DNA of 64,000 nt, taken from NCBI RefSeq assembly GCF_003194585.1, contig NZ_QHKZ01000007.1, positions 1 to 64,000 on the forward strand, written 5' to 3'. A program made the position numbers and the translations under genes. Every line of letters begins with the position of its first letter. The first letter of the stretch is position 1. The notes below the pieces were generated by a model. That model was given only the letters and a program-made list of their open reading frames with translations. It had not been told where the DNA came from and did no database searches. Positions 50,224-58,898 of the stretch are shown here, piece after piece. The stretch is from Nocardioides daejeonensis. GTDB lineage: Bacteria; Actinomycetota; Actinomycetes; Propionibacteriales; Nocardioidaceae.

Positions 50224-50278
50224 GGTCGAGCCCGTCGAGACCCGTCACCGAACGATCTCGACAGGCTCGATCACCGGC
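50224..50278. repeat. REP-like inverted repeat pair downstream of dnaE2
   Basis: GGTCGAGCCCGTCGAGACC (50224-50242) faces GATCTCGACAGGCTCGATC (50254-50272) as an imperfect hairpin. The spacer CGTCACCGAAC recurs in the repeat at 51128. It lies between the 3' ends of convergent genes and may serve as a terminator for both. Confidence 0.8.
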
Positions 50279-50282
50279 TCGG

Positions 50283-50567
50283 TCAGCCCCGTTTGGCCCG
50301 GCGGAGACGCTGGTTGTCGGCACGCAGTCGGGCAACCTCGTGCTCCAACTCCAGGACCCGCGCGACCCCGGCCAGGTTGAGGCCCTCGGCGAGCAGGTCG
50401 CGGATCCGATGGAGCCGGACGATGTCTGCCGCACTGTAGCGGCGCGTGCCTCCCGCCGTACGGGCTGGCGCGACGAGACCCCGGCGCTCGTACACACGCA
50501 GGTTCTGGATCTCCATCGACACCATCTCGGCCGCGACCGAGATCGCGTACACACCGCGTTCAGGCAC
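50283..50567 (-). CDS. MerR-family regulator, HspR-like
   Basis: The 94-residue protein has an N-terminal MerR winged helix: [48 protein letters not shown], residues 5-52. A dimerisation coiled coil with basic end follows. YAISVAAE...[14 protein letters not shown] matches HspR, the repressor of heat-shock operons in actinobacteria. The GTG at 50567 follows AGGAGG by 9 bp. It is divergent from an Hsp20 gene and likely represses it through the palindromes in the shared region. Confidence 0.85.
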   Translation of the reverse strand: MPERGVYAISVAAEMVSMEIQNLRVYERRGLVAPARTAGGTRRYSAADIVRLHRIRDLLAEGLNLAGVARVLELEHEVARLRADNQRLRRAKRG

Positions 50568-50595
50568 CTTCGTGCACCTCCTGCATCCAGGGTAC

Positions 50596-50638
50596 TTGAA
50601 ATCTTGGGAACAGATGATCTATATCTGTTGTTACAGAT
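50596..50638 (+). promoter_or_regulatory. Promoter with overlapping palindromes before hsp20
   Basis: TTGAAA (50596-50601) and TATATC (50620-50625) are spaced by 18 bp. Two palindromes share an arm over the -10: AACAGAT-N7-ATCTGTT (50609-50629) and ATCTGT-N4-ACAGAT (50623-50638). The classic HAIR sequence CTTGAGT-N7-ACTCAAG was not found, so the local MerR-type protein may use this different site. Confidence 0.7.
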
Positions 50639-50670
50639 CATGTCCGATCGACACTCCAGAGGAGGAACCC

Positions 50671-51105
50671 ATGTTGCTGCGCACCACCGATCCGTTCCGT
50701 GACTTCGACCGCCTCACCCACCAGCTCCTGGGTGGCACGACGAACCGCCCTGCCGTGATGCCGATGGATGCCTGGCGTGAAGGTGACCGGTTCGTGCTCG
50801 AGTTCGATCTGCCCGGCGTCACGCCGGAGAGCATCGACATCGACGTCGAGCGCAACGTGCTCACCGTCAAGGCCGAGCGGGTCGCCCACAACGGCGACTG
50901 GCAGCGGCTCTCCGCCGAGCGCGTGCACGGTCAGTTCAGCCGGCAGCTCGTCCTCGGGGACAACCTCGATCTCGACAAGATCGAGGCAGGCTACGACCAG
51001 GGCGTCCTGCGTCTGGTCGTCCCGGTGGCCGAGAAGGCGAAGCCGCGCAAGATCCAGATCGCCGGCGTCCCCATGGCGGAGGAGCCCGAGGCCATCGAGG
51101 CCTGA
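50671..51105 (+). CDS. Hsp20/alpha-crystallin small heat-shock protein
   Basis: The 144-residue protein has the alpha-crystallin domain over about residues 30-130: [30 protein letters not shown], then [31 protein letters not shown], with the GVLRL dimer motif. An N-terminal [15 protein letters not shown] helix precedes it. It is an ATP-independent holdase preventing aggregation. AGAGGAGG lies 5 bp before the ATG. The divergent MerR/HspR-like gene and the palindromic promoter indicate stress induction. Confidence 0.95.
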   Translation: MLLRTTDPFRDFDRLTHQLLGGTTNRPAVMPMDAWREGDRFVLEFDLPGVTPESIDIDVERNVLTVKAERVAHNGDWQRLSAERVHGQFSRQLVLGDNLDLDKIEAGYDQGVLRLVVPVAEKAKPRKIQIAGVPMAEEPEAIEA

Positions 51106-51127
51106 GCGAAGCCGCCTCGTCACCGGT

Positions 51128-51182
51128 GGTCGAGCTTGTCGAGACCCGTCACCGAACGCGGTCGCGACCGGCTCGGCCACCG
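51128..51182. repeat. REP-like repeat downstream of hsp20
   Basis: GGTCGAGCTTGTCGAGACC followed by CGTCACCGAACG repeats the sequence at 50224 in the same orientation, then diverges (GGTCGCGACCGGCTCGGCCACCGG). The pair of repeats brackets the merR-hsp20 module. Confidence 0.78.
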
Positions 51183-51229
51183 GTTCACATTTCCCCACTC
51201 CTGCTGAGGTTCCTGCCTACGATCTCAGC

Positions 51230-53410
51230 ATGAACCTCACCGAGAAGGCCGCCCTGCTCTCCGGCAAGGACTTCTGGCACACCGAGGCCGCCGACGGCGC
51301 GCCTTCCGTGATGCTGACCGATGGCCCGCACGGACTGCGCAAGCAGGCCGGCGAGGGCGACCACCTGGGGTTGGGCGACAGCAACCCCGCCACCTGCTTC
51401 CCTCCCGCGGTCGCACTCGGCGCCTCCTTCGACCCGGACCTCGTCGCGGAGGTGGGGACGATGATCGCCGCCGAGGCGCGGGCCGAGGACGTGGCCGTGG
51501 TGCTCGGCCCCGGTATCAACCTCAAGCGTTCTCCGCTGTGCGGACGCAACTTCGAGTACTTCTCCGAGGATCCTCACCTCTCCGGACTGCTCGGCAGCGC
51601 CTGGGTCCGCGGCCTGCAGTCGGGCGGCGTCGGCGCCTCTCTCAAGCACTTCGCGGCCAACAACCAGGAGCACGACCGGCTCCGCGTGAGCGCCGACATC
51701 GACGAGCGGCCCTTGCGCGAGCTCTACCTCCGCGCCTTCGAGCGCGTGGTCCGCGATGCCGACCCGTGGACCGTGATGTGCTCCTACAACGCGATCAACG
51801 GCGTCCTCGCCTCCGAGAACCCGTGGCTGCTCACCACCGTCCTCCGCGAGGAATGGGGGTACGCCGGCCTGGTCGTCTCCGACTGGGGTGCGGTACGCGA
51901 CCGGGTCACCTCCCTGGCTGCGGGACTGGACCTGCAGATGCCCGGCGTCGGCGGCGCGAGCGACGCCGAGGTGGTCGCCGCGGTCGAGGCCGGTGAGCTC
52001 GACGAGTCCGTCGTGGATCGCTCTGCCGGACGCGTCGCCGCGCTGGCCGCCCGCGCGCAGGCTGCCGCCGCCGAGCGGCCTGCCCGCCCGCTGGCTGCCT
52101 TGCATGCCGAGCACCATGACGCGGCCCGCCGGATCGCCGGACACTGCATCGTGCTGCTGCGCAACGAGCCCGTCGGGGATGCCCCGCTGCTGCCGTTGAC
52201 CCCGGGGAGCCGGATCGCAGTGATCGGCGAGTTCGCCCGCACTCCGCGCTATCAGGGCGCCGGCAGCTCCCGGATCAACCCGACCCGCCTCGACTCCGCG
52301 CTGGAGGAGCTGCGCCGCCTCCATCCCGACCTCACCTTCACCGGCGACGATCCGGCGGAGGCCTCTGCTGCCGCGACCGCGGCCGAGGTGGCGGTGCTGT
52401 TCCTCGGACTGCCCGCCGAGGAGGAGTCCGAGGGCTTCGACCGTGCCCACCTCGACCTTCCGGTCGAGCAGCTCGACCTTCTCGCCGCCGTACTCGCCGC
52501 GCAGCCGCGCACCGTGGTGGTGCTGTCGGCCGGCGGCGTCGTCTCCGTGCCGCACCCCGAGCAGGTGCCTGCGCTGGTGCAGGCGTCGCTGCTCGGCCAG
52601 GCCGGCGGCGGCGCGGTGGCAGACGTGCTCACCGGTCGGGTCAATCCGTCGGCCCGCCTCGCCGAGACCGTCCCGTTGCGGCTGGCCGACTCCCCCGCCT
52701 TCCTCGACTTCCCCGGCGAGCGGGGCCACGTGCGCTACGGCGAGGGGGTCTTCGTCGGCTACCGCTGGTACGACGCCCGCGCTCTGCCGGTCACCTTCCC
52801 GTTCGGGCACGGCCTCTCCTACACGACCTTCGAGCACACCGACCTGGGCGTGCACGGTCGGCCCGACGGCCTCGACGTGCAGGTCACGATCACCAACACC
52901 GGCGCGGTCACCGGTCGCGAGGTCGTGCAGGTGTACGCCGGCAAGCCTGCTTCGCAGCTGACTCGCCCGCCCCGCGCCCTGGTGGGCACCGCCGTCGTCG
53001 AGCTGGCCGCCGGGGAGAGCCGGGTCGTGCGTGTCGACGTACCGTTGCACGCGTTGGAGTCGTGGTTCACCGGGTACGGCTGGGCCGTGGAGGCCGGTGA
53101 GTACACGATCGAGGTCGGCGCATCCAGCCGGGACCTCCGGGCGCGTACCCACGTCTCCCTGGACGGCCCCGACCTGCGCCCGCTCCTGCACCTGGAGTCG
53201 ACCCTCGGCGAGGTGCTGGAGGACCCGGTCGCCGGCCCCTTGGTGGCGGCCGGTCTGGCCGAGATGGCGCCCGACGAGGCGGACGACGTCGAGGGCATGG
53301 GGCAGATGCTGATGAGCTTCCCGATCGGACGCGTGCTCACCATGGCTGGCGGCGCGGTCAGCACCGCCGATATCCAGGCCCTCCTCGACGCCGCCAACCA
53401 AGCCCGTTGA
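51230..53410 (+). CDS. Glycoside hydrolase family 3 beta-glycosidase
   Basis: The 726-residue cytosolic protein (no signal peptide) has an N-terminal TIM barrel (DGPHGLR near residue 27; KHFAANNQE near 141; catalytic nucleophile Asp in VVSDWGAVRD near 220), an a/b sandwich (GLPAEEESEGFDR) and a fibronectin-III-like domain (RPPRALVG). It also carries a roughly 60-residue C-terminal extension rich in Met, Ala and Asp. It hydrolyses beta-glucosides or related sugars. ATG 51230 is chosen, since TACGAT at 51218-51223 suits a leaderless start; the open frame upstream crosses the REP repeat and hsp20. Confidence 0.92.
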   Translation: MNLTEKAALLSGKDFWHTEAADGAPSVMLTDGPHGLRKQAGEGDHLGLGDSNPATCFPPAVALGASFDPDLVAEVGTMIAAEARAEDVAVVLGPGINLKRSPLCGRNFEYFSEDPHLSGLLGSAWVRGLQSGGVGASLKHFAANNQEHDRLRVSADIDERPLRELYLRAFERVVRDADPWTVMCSYNAINGVLASENPWLLTTVLREEWGYAGLVVSDWGAVRDRVTSLAAGLDLQMPGVGGASDAEVVAAVEAGELDESVVDRSAGRVAALAARAQAAAAERPARPLAALHAEHHDAARRIAGHCIVLLRNEPVGDAPLLPLTPGSRIAVIGEFARTPRYQGAGSSRINPTRLDSALEELRRLHPDLTFTGDDPAEASAAATAAEVAVLFLGLPAEEESEGFDRAHLDLPVEQLDLLAAVLAAQPRTVVVLSAGGVVSVPHPEQVPALVQASLLGQAGGGAVADVLTGRVNPSARLAETVPLRLADSPAFLDFPGERGHVRYGEGVFVGYRWYDARALPVTFPFGHGLSYTTFEHTDLGVHGRPDGLDVQVTITNTGAVTGREVVQVYAGKPASQLTRPPRALVGTAVVELAAGESRVVRVDVPLHALESWFTGYGWAVEAGEYTIEVGASSRDLRARTHVSLDGPDLRPLLHLESTLGEVLEDPVAGPLVAAGLAEMAPDEADDVEGMGQMLMSFPIGRVLTMAGGAVSTADIQALLDAANQAR

Positions 53411-53497
53411 GTTAGCGCAAATGGCGCCTTGAGTTAGCGCGAATGGCGCGAGAGCTGACTTTTGCGCGAACTCGATGGGCCATTTGCGCGAACTCGG
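53407..53497. repeat. Doubled direct and inverted repeats between convergent genes
   Basis: Two 22-bp direct units (53407-53428, 53429-53450; TTGAGTTAGCGC then a/g then AATGGCGC) are followed by two inverted partners (TTTGCGCGAACTCGA at 53461-53475, GGCCATTTGCGCGAACTCGG at 53478-53497). Pairing can form long alternative hairpins. The GH3 stop codon lies in the first unit; a bidirectional terminator role is likely. Confidence 0.85.
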
Positions 53498-53500
53498 CGG

Positions 53501-54685
53501 CTAGCGGGAGACCACCTCGAAGCTCATCCCGGCTGCCTCCAGCCGGGTGAGCAGGTTCTGGCCCATCGCGGTGGCCGTGGTGACCTGGCCGCTGGTCACC
53601 GGGTTCTGGTCGAACGCCAGGCAGAGCGCCGACTCGGCGAGCATCTTCGCGGTCTCGGTATAGCCGGGATCGCCGCCGCTCACCCGGGTGTGCACGGTGC
53701 GCCCCTCCGCCTCGACGACGAAGTCGACGGTGAACCACGAGCGCCGGCGACGCTCCGGCGAGGGCCCTTCGCCCTGCGGCACCTTGCTCTTCAGCAGGTT
53801 GCGCACCGGGCGGATCTGCGCTGCCAGCGCCAGCGCGACGACGCCGACCGAGCCGCCGAGCGCGTAGTGCAGCGTCTTGGTACCGGCGTAGTGCGAATAC
53901 CGGAACTCCGGCCCGTAGGAGGCCAGCGCGGCACCACTGCGCACGACGACCTGGGGATCGATGGTGGGCAGCGGCAGCAGGTAGTAGCCCAGCAGGGAGT
54001 CACGATGCGGCTTTCCGGCCACGGCCCGGCTGCTCCGGCCGACCGGGCGCGCCTCCTTCTTCCGCCGCTCGGCGAACGCAGCCTTCATCTCCCGAGCCCG
54101 CGAGAAGGCGCCCATGGCGGAGTGGAAGGTGCCGCCGGAGAAGGTGGCGTTGCTGCGCACGACGCCACGTACGCGCACCGGTCCGGAGGTGTCCACCTGC
54201 TGCAGGGCATGGAAGACGCCGATGTCGTGCGGCACCGAGTCGAACCCGCAGGCGTGCACGATCCGGGCGCCGTTCGCCGCGGCCGTGGCGTGGTGCTTGA
54301 GCCACATCCGGTCCACGAACTCCGGCTCACCGGTCAGGTCGACATAGTCGGTGCCCTGCGCAGCACAGGCCGCCACGAGTGGTTCCCCGTGCTGCAGGTA
54401 GGGACCGACGGTCGTGATGACGACCTTGGCACGGGCCACGACCTGCTCCAGAGTCGCCTGGTCGGCCGCGTCGGCGACCAGCAGCTCCATCGCCTCCAAG
54501 CGCGGGTCGATCGCGGCGAGCGTGGAGCGCACCTGCTCCAGCTTGGCCTGGCTGCGGCCGGCGATCGCCCAACGCAGCCGGGCCGGCGCGTGCCGCGCCA
54601 GGTACTCCGCAGTCAGGCCACCCGTGAATCCGGTAGCGCCGAAGAGGACGATGTCGAGGTCACGGTCGAGGTCGCGTTCCGCCAT
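53501..54685 (-). CDS. Saccharopine dehydrogenase-like / trans-acting enoyl reductase family protein
   Basis: The protein has 394 residues. An NAD(P)-binding GATGFTGGLTAEYLARHAP motif is near residues 16-34. The family's GPYLQHGEPLVAACAAQGTDYVDLTGEPEFVDRM segment near 93-126 matches the saccharopine-dehydrogenase-like proteins of mycobacteria (trans-acting enoyl reductase in phthiocerol lipid synthesis) and relatives of unknown role. One hydrophobic stretch (SVGVVALALAAQI) near 282 may associate with membrane. A polyketide function is not supported by neighbours, so the substrate is open. Confidence 0.85.
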   Translation of the reverse strand: MAERDLDRDLDIVLFGATGFTGGLTAEYLARHAPARLRWAIAGRSQAKLEQVRSTLAAIDPRLEAMELLVADAADQATLEQVVARAKVVITTVGPYLQHGEPLVAACAAQGTDYVDLTGEPEFVDRMWLKHHATAAANGARIVHACGFDSVPHDIGVFHALQQVDTSGPVRVRGVVRSNATFSGGTFHSAMGAFSRAREMKAAFAERRKKEARPVGRSSRAVAGKPHRDSLLGYYLLPLPTIDPQVVVRSGAALASYGPEFRYSHYAGTKTLHYALGGSVGVVALALAAQIRPVRNLLKSKVPQGEGPSPERRRRSWFTVDFVVEAEGRTVHTRVSGGDPGYTETAKMLAESALCLAFDQNPVTSGQVTTATAMGQNLLTRLEAAGMSFEVVSR

Positions 54686-54771
54686 GGGCCCATGCTGCCG
54701 TACCCGTGGTCATCGGCCCAAGGATGCTCGGCAGGCGGGAACCGCCACAGCCCCTGGCTCGTCCCACCGCC

Positions 54772-56685
54772 ATGAGTCGTTCCAGCCAGGCCCCGTTCGC
54801 GGCGGCTGCTCTCTCCGTCCTCGCCCTCGTCGGCGGCCTCACCGCCGCCGTTGCACTGCACGAGCCCGCACCCACCGGCGGTACGGCCGCCTCCTCAAGC
54901 GGTCCCGCCGGCGCGCCGGCGCTGTCGGTCGCCGCCGTCCCGGGCAGGTTGACTTCCGCAGCCTCGTGCGAGGACCTGCTGGCCCGACTGCACGCGGCCG
55001 GCTCCGAGCTGGTGGGCCCGTGGGGTTGGGGCTACGGACCTGTCTACGCGTACGACGGCGTGCAGCTGCTCCGCGGCGCCCTCGCGGCTGCGACCCCCAG
55101 GGACCTCGACACAGCAAGCCGTCTGACCGAGCAGAGCAACAGCGAGACCGGCACCAACGTGCAGGAGGCCGGCGTCGACGAGCCCGACGTGGCGAAGACC
55201 AACGGCACGATCCTGGTGCGCGTCGACCGGCACCGTTTGACGACGTACGACGTCACCGGCGACCGGGTCCGCAGGCTCGGCACCCTGAAGCTCCCCGCGC
55301 GCACCTCAGAGCCCGAGCTGCTGCTGCGCGGCGAGCGTGCACTGGTCGTCGACCACAACTGGTGGCGCGGTGGCGCAACCTCCCGGGTGACCGGCATCGA
55401 CCTGGCTGATCCTCGTGCGCCTGAGGTGGCCGACGTCCACGAGTTCGACGGTGAGCTGCTCTCCGCCCGGCTCACCGGCGACGATGTCCGGCTGGTCACG
55501 TCCACGGCCCTTCCGGACCTGCCGTTCGTGCACCCGACCCGCAGCCGCAGCCGCAAGGAGGCGCGGCGGGCGAACCGGGAGATCGTCCGGGAGTCGACGA
55601 TCGAGGACTGGCTGCCGCAGGTGCGCGACGACGGCACCACCTCACCACTCCTCGACTGCGCGGCGGTCGAGCTTCCCGAAGACGGCGGACTCGGCACGCT
55701 CAGCATCATCGGCTTCCCGATCGGCGACCCTGCCGACCGCGACGCGACCGCGGTGCTCACCGACTCGCGGATCGTCTACAGCTCCACCGACCGGCTCTAC
55801 CTCGCCACGGGCATGTCCTGGGGCCGCTGCTGCATCCTGTTCGACACGGCAGCGCGGCTAGGCGGCGGCACCGGCGACACCACCGACCTGCACGCCTTCG
55901 CGCTCTCCGGCACCCAGGCGACCTACCAGGGCTCCGGGCAGCTGAAGGGCACGGTGCGGGACCGCTGGGCGCTCGACTCGGCGGACGGCGTACTGCGCGT
56001 CGCGCTGGCGATCCCCGAGAAGCGGCAGAAGGGCAAGCCGACCGCCATGGCCCAGAATGCCGTCGTCACGATGGCTGAGCGCGACGGTCGCCTCGAGGAG
56101 ACCGGGCGGGTCGACGGCCTGGGCGTGAACGAGGAGATCCAGTCGGTGCGCTGGTTCGACGACTTCGCCGTGGTGGTGACCTTCCGCCAGATCGATCCAC
56201 TCTACGCCATCGACCTCTCCACCGACCGGCCGCGGCTCCTGGGCGAGCTGAAGATCCCGGGCTTCTCCTCCTACCTGCACCCGATCGGGGACGACCGGTT
56301 GCTGGGAATCGGCACGGACGCCGACCAGCGCGGCCGCAGCCTCGGCCCGCAAGCCAGCACCTTCGACATCTCCGATCCCGCCGCCCTGGCCCAGCTCAGC
56401 AAAGTCACCTACGGTCGCAACGCCGAGCTCCCCGCGGCCTGGGAGCCGCGCCAGTTCACCTGGCTGCCCGACGCGAACGTCGCGCTGACGCCGGTGATGC
56501 GCTACGGCGGCCGGGACCGGTTCGCCCTCTCGGTGCTGCAGGTCGGCGCGGACGGCAAGCTCACCGAGGAGCGGGTGACTCTGGCCGGAGGTTGGCGCAC
56601 CTACAACAACCTGCGGACCGTGCCGCTGCCCGACGGCCGGGTGGTGTTGAGCAGCGCCAAGGAGAACCGCTTCCTCTCCTGGTGA
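54772..56685 (+). CDS. Secreted/membrane-anchored beta-propeller domain protein
   Basis: The 637-residue protein has an N-terminal hydrophobic helix (residues 9-29) acting as signal or anchor and an Ala/Ser/Gly linker. A large domain then begins EAGVDEPDVAKTNGTILVRVDRHRLTTYDV near 139, the hallmark of the beta-propeller family PF09826. Repeated strand patterns (RLLGELKIPGFSSYLHPIGDDRLLGIG; FSWLPDANVAL-like) follow. Its role is unknown, probably surface-bound. ATG 54772 puts the signal sequence at the N-terminus; the longer frame from 54706 overlaps the divergent promoter. Confidence 0.88.
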   Translation: MSRSSQAPFAAAALSVLALVGGLTAAVALHEPAPTGGTAASSSGPAGAPALSVAAVPGRLTSAASCEDLLARLHAAGSELVGPWGWGYGPVYAYDGVQLLRGALAAATPRDLDTASRLTEQSNSETGTNVQEAGVDEPDVAKTNGTILVRVDRHRLTTYDVTGDRVRRLGTLKLPARTSEPELLLRGERALVVDHNWWRGGATSRVTGIDLADPRAPEVADVHEFDGELLSARLTGDDVRLVTSTALPDLPFVHPTRSRSRKEARRANREIVRESTIEDWLPQVRDDGTTSPLLDCAAVELPEDGGLGTLSIIGFPIGDPADRDATAVLTDSRIVYSSTDRLYLATGMSWGRCCILFDTAARLGGGTGDTTDLHAFALSGTQATYQGSGQLKGTVRDRWALDSADGVLRVALAIPEKRQKGKPTAMAQNAVVTMAERDGRLEETGRVDGLGVNEEIQSVRWFDDFAVVVTFRQIDPLYAIDLSTDRPRLLGELKIPGFSSYLHPIGDDRLLGIGTDADQRGRSLGPQASTFDISDPAALAQLSKVTYGRNAELPAAWEPRQFTWLPDANVALTPVMRYGGRDRFALSVLQVGADGKLTEERVTLAGGWRTYNNLRTVPLPDGRVVLSSAKENRFLSW

Positions 56686-56733
56686 CCGCGCTGGCCACCG
56701 AGAGGTAGGCGCGGGGAGGGTCCGCGGGGGCCG

Positions 56734-57003
56734 TCAGGACGCGTAGCGCTTGGCGGCCCGGGCCCTGGCCTTGGCTGCCTCGACCTCACGGTCCTTGGGC
56801 GGCGCCTGTGTAACCAGCTCCTCCAAGAGGTGCTGGGTCACGTGGGCGATCTCGGCGACCGCACGGTCGAAGGCGGCCTGATTGGCTGCCGATGGCCGGG
56901 TCGTCCCACTCACCTTGCGCACGTACTGCAGCGCGGCGGCGGTCACCTCGTCACGGGTCGCCGGCGGCTCGAAGTTGTTCAGCGGGCGGATGTTGCGGCA
57001 CAT
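56734..57003 (-). CDS. DUF2277 family protein
   Basis: The 89-residue protein begins MCRNIRPLNNFEPPATRDEV, the invariant start of the DUF2277 family, whose Cys2 and CRNI motif are strictly conserved. A helical ALQYVRKVSG and a C-terminal basic helix (VEAAKARARAAKRYAS) follow. No biochemical function is established. The start is fixed by the family N-terminus; the frame extends upstream to 57174 inside the next gene. Downstream of ideR by 31 bp, it may be co-transcribed. Confidence 0.92.
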   Translation of the reverse strand: MCRNIRPLNNFEPPATRDEVTAAALQYVRKVSGTTRPSAANQAAFDRAVAEIAHVTQHLLEELVTQAPPKDREVEAAKARARAAKRYAS

Positions 57004-57034
57004 GCTCCCACGGTACGTCGCCCTCGGTACGCCC

Positions 57035-57718
57035 TCAGCCGCGGACGAAGATGTGATCGGCCGCCTCCGGCACGATCTCGGCGGTCTCGCCACCGGAGCC
57101 CAGCAGCACGCCGTCGGCGGTCGCGACCACCACGACGGTCTGGTCGGGCATCGCGCCGACACGGCGCAGCGCACTCATCAGGTGCTCGTCCTTCTGCATC
57201 TCCTCGGAGATACGGCGCACCAGCACGCGCTGCTCCTCACGGCCGGCGATCTCGGAGAGGGCGATCACGCCCTCCCGGAAGTCCTCCGCGGCCGGGGTCT
57301 GGCCCAGCTCGTCGAGGCCGGGAATCGGGTTGCCGTACGGCGACTCGGTGGGCTGCCCCAGGAGCTCGATGAGCCGCCGCTCCACGTTCTCGGAGATCAC
57401 GTGCTCCCAGCGACAGGCCTCGGCGTGCACGAGCTCCCAGTCGAGCCCGATGACGTCGGTGAGCAGCCGCTCGGCCAGACGGTGCTTGCGCATCACTCGG
57501 GTAGCGAGGCGTTGGCCCTCCGGGGTGAGCTCGAGATGGCGGTCGCCCTCGACCGTGAGCAAGCCATCTCGCTCCATCCTGGCCACCGTCTGCGACACGG
57601 TCGGTCCGCTCTGGTGCAGGCGCTCGGCAATCCGGGCCCGCAGAGGCACGATCCCCTCCTCCACGAGCTCGAAGATCGTGCGCAGGTACATCTCGGTGGT
57701 GTCGATCAGGTCGCTCAC
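57035..57718 (-). CDS. ideR: Iron-dependent transcriptional regulator IdeR/DtxR
   Basis: The 227-residue protein has the DtxR layout: a winged helix ([40 protein letters not shown]), a dimer/metal domain ([31 protein letters not shown]) and a C-terminal SH3-like domain. Metal ligands are visible: Met10, His79, Glu83, His98, Cys102, Glu105 and His106. With Fe2+ it represses iron-uptake genes. The GTG at 57718 is chosen because [10 protein letters not shown] aligns with the IdeR/DtxR N-terminus; the ORF runs far upstream but only as antisense to the hotdog gene. It is probably leaderless, since GGAGGG abuts the GTG. Confidence 0.95.
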   Translation of the reverse strand: MSDLIDTTEMYLRTIFELVEEGIVPLRARIAERLHQSGPTVSQTVARMERDGLLTVEGDRHLELTPEGQRLATRVMRKHRLAERLLTDVIGLDWELVHAEACRWEHVISENVERRLIELLGQPTESPYGNPIPGLDELGQTPAAEDFREGVIALSEIAGREEQRVLVRRISEEMQKDEHLMSALRRVGAMPDQTVVVVATADGVLLGSGGETAEIVPEAADHIFVRG

Positions 57719-57761
57719 CCCTCCATTGTGGCCCATCGGGCCTACTCGGCAGGATGAGGGG

Positions 57762-58514
57762 ATGGAGACCCTGCTGATCCCGTCCCGTTTCCGCGGACCC
57801 GACCGCTCCGGCAACGGCGGTTGGACCGCCGGTGCCCTCGCCTCCGCCCTCGGTGGTCGCGTCCCCACACCCCAGCCGCCGGTCGAGGTCACCCTGCGTA
57901 CGCCGCCGCCTCTGGACCGGTCGCTGGACGTGCGCGTCGAGGGCGACCACGCCACGCTCGCCGACGGCGAGACCGTCGTCGCCACCGCGCGGCTGGTTCC
58001 GCAGGAGCAGGCACCCGCGCCCGTGGCCGGCGTACCGCTGGCGGAGGCGCGGCTGGCCGCCGAGAAGTACGCCGGCCATGCCGAGCACCCGTTCCCGCAC
58101 TGCTTCGTCTGCGGCACCGCCCGCGAGGAGGGTGACGGGCTGCGGCTCTTCCCAGGCGCGGTGCCGCCGGTCGACGGCGTCGAACGGGTGGCGACGACGT
58201 GGACGCCACACGCAAGCCTGGCCGACGAGAGGGACCCGACACGGGTGAGCCTCCCCGTCGCCTGGGCCGCACTCGACTGCCCCGGCGCGTGGACCGTCGA
58301 CCTGACCGGACGGGCGATCGTGCTGGGCCGGATGACCGCCGCGGTCGACGCGCTCCCGGCAATCGGCGAGGAGCACGTGGTCATCGGCGGGCTGCTCGGC
58401 AACGAGGGGCGCAAGTGGTTCACCGCCAGCAGCGTGCACGACCTCGACGGGCGCGTGGTCGCTCGGGCCCGGCACACCTGGATCGAGATCGATCCGTCGG
58501 CGTTCAACGGCTGA
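57762..58514 (+). CDS. Hotdog-fold thioesterase-like protein
   Basis: The 250-residue protein starts [28 protein letters not shown], a pattern of actinobacterial double-hotdog proteins. A CFVCG motif lies near residue 111 and a second hotdog-like half ([18 protein letters not shown]) near 160. Two cysteines in [15 protein letters not shown] are characteristic of this group. Enzyme activity is not established; acyl-CoA thioester hydrolysis is inferred from fold. AGGATGAGGG lies just upstream. It is divergent from ideR over 43 bp. Confidence 0.7.
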   Translation: METLLIPSRFRGPDRSGNGGWTAGALASALGGRVPTPQPPVEVTLRTPPPLDRSLDVRVEGDHATLADGETVVATARLVPQEQAPAPVAGVPLAEARLAAEKYAGHAEHPFPHCFVCGTAREEGDGLRLFPGAVPPVDGVERVATTWTPHASLADERDPTRVSLPVAWAALDCPGAWTVDLTGRAIVLGRMTAAVDALPAIGEEHVVIGGLLGNEGRKWFTASSVHDLDGRVVARARHTWIEIDPSAFNG

Positions 58515-58544
58515 GCCCCCGGGACCCGGACCGCCGAAAACCCC

Positions 58545-58573
58545 TTGTGGCCGCCTGGGAGCGGTCGTACCGT
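58545..58573 (+). promoter_or_regulatory. Promoter of the structured leader region
   Basis: TTGTGG (58545-58550) and TACCGT (58568-58573) are separated by 17 bp, a good actinobacterial sigma-70 arrangement. Transcription would start near 58580 and run through the extended Shine-Dalgarno sequence and hairpins that follow. Confidence 0.65.
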
Positions 58574-58760
58574 TGAGGCACACGGGAAAGGAGGTGGTCC
58601 GATCAATGATTGACGTAGGGACTCGTGAGGTGGCTGTCGGCTGACAGCTCCGCTGCCGAGCGGAGACGCCACAGCGTCGAGCAGTCGGCGTAATCCACGG
58701 CAGTCACCCGACCCGCGGGCGCTCCGGACATCAGTCCACCGGAGAGGCTCGGAAGGTCCG
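58574..58760 (+). ncRNA. Predicted structured leader or small RNA with a 12-codon ORF
   Basis: The segment holds GAAAGGAGGTGGTCC (58586-58600), complementary except for one base to the 3' tail of 16S rRNA. A 12-codon ORF (58606-58644) follows: [12 protein letters not shown]. Next are CTGTC-GGCT-GACAG, CTCCGCT-GCCG-AGCGGAG (58648-58665) and an enclosing GTGGC/GCCAC pair (58630-58634, 58668-58672), giving a branched fold. CTCCGG/CCGGAG forms another hairpin further on. The 384-bp gap (58515-58898) has no larger gene. The 3' limit is a guess. Confidence 0.5.
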
Positions 58761-58898
58761 CCCCGGCCCCCTGGCCGACGGAAACCACCGGGCACGCCCG
58801 CGGGTCGCTCCCATTTCCGGACACACCCACCGCACATGCAGATGACCACCGCCGGCATTCGTACGCACAGAGGGGTCCCGGGGTGAAAGACTCGCCCC

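Noticed and set aside
50568..50670. HAIR (HspR) operator before hsp20
   Set aside because: The CTTGAGT-N7-ACTCAAG consensus is not present; only CTTGA at 50595-50599 matches, and it is part of the -35 region.
58603..58830. 75-codon minus-strand frame in the leader region
   Set aside because: It has no ribosome site and lies antisense to the promoter, ribosome-like sequence and hairpins, which are better supported.
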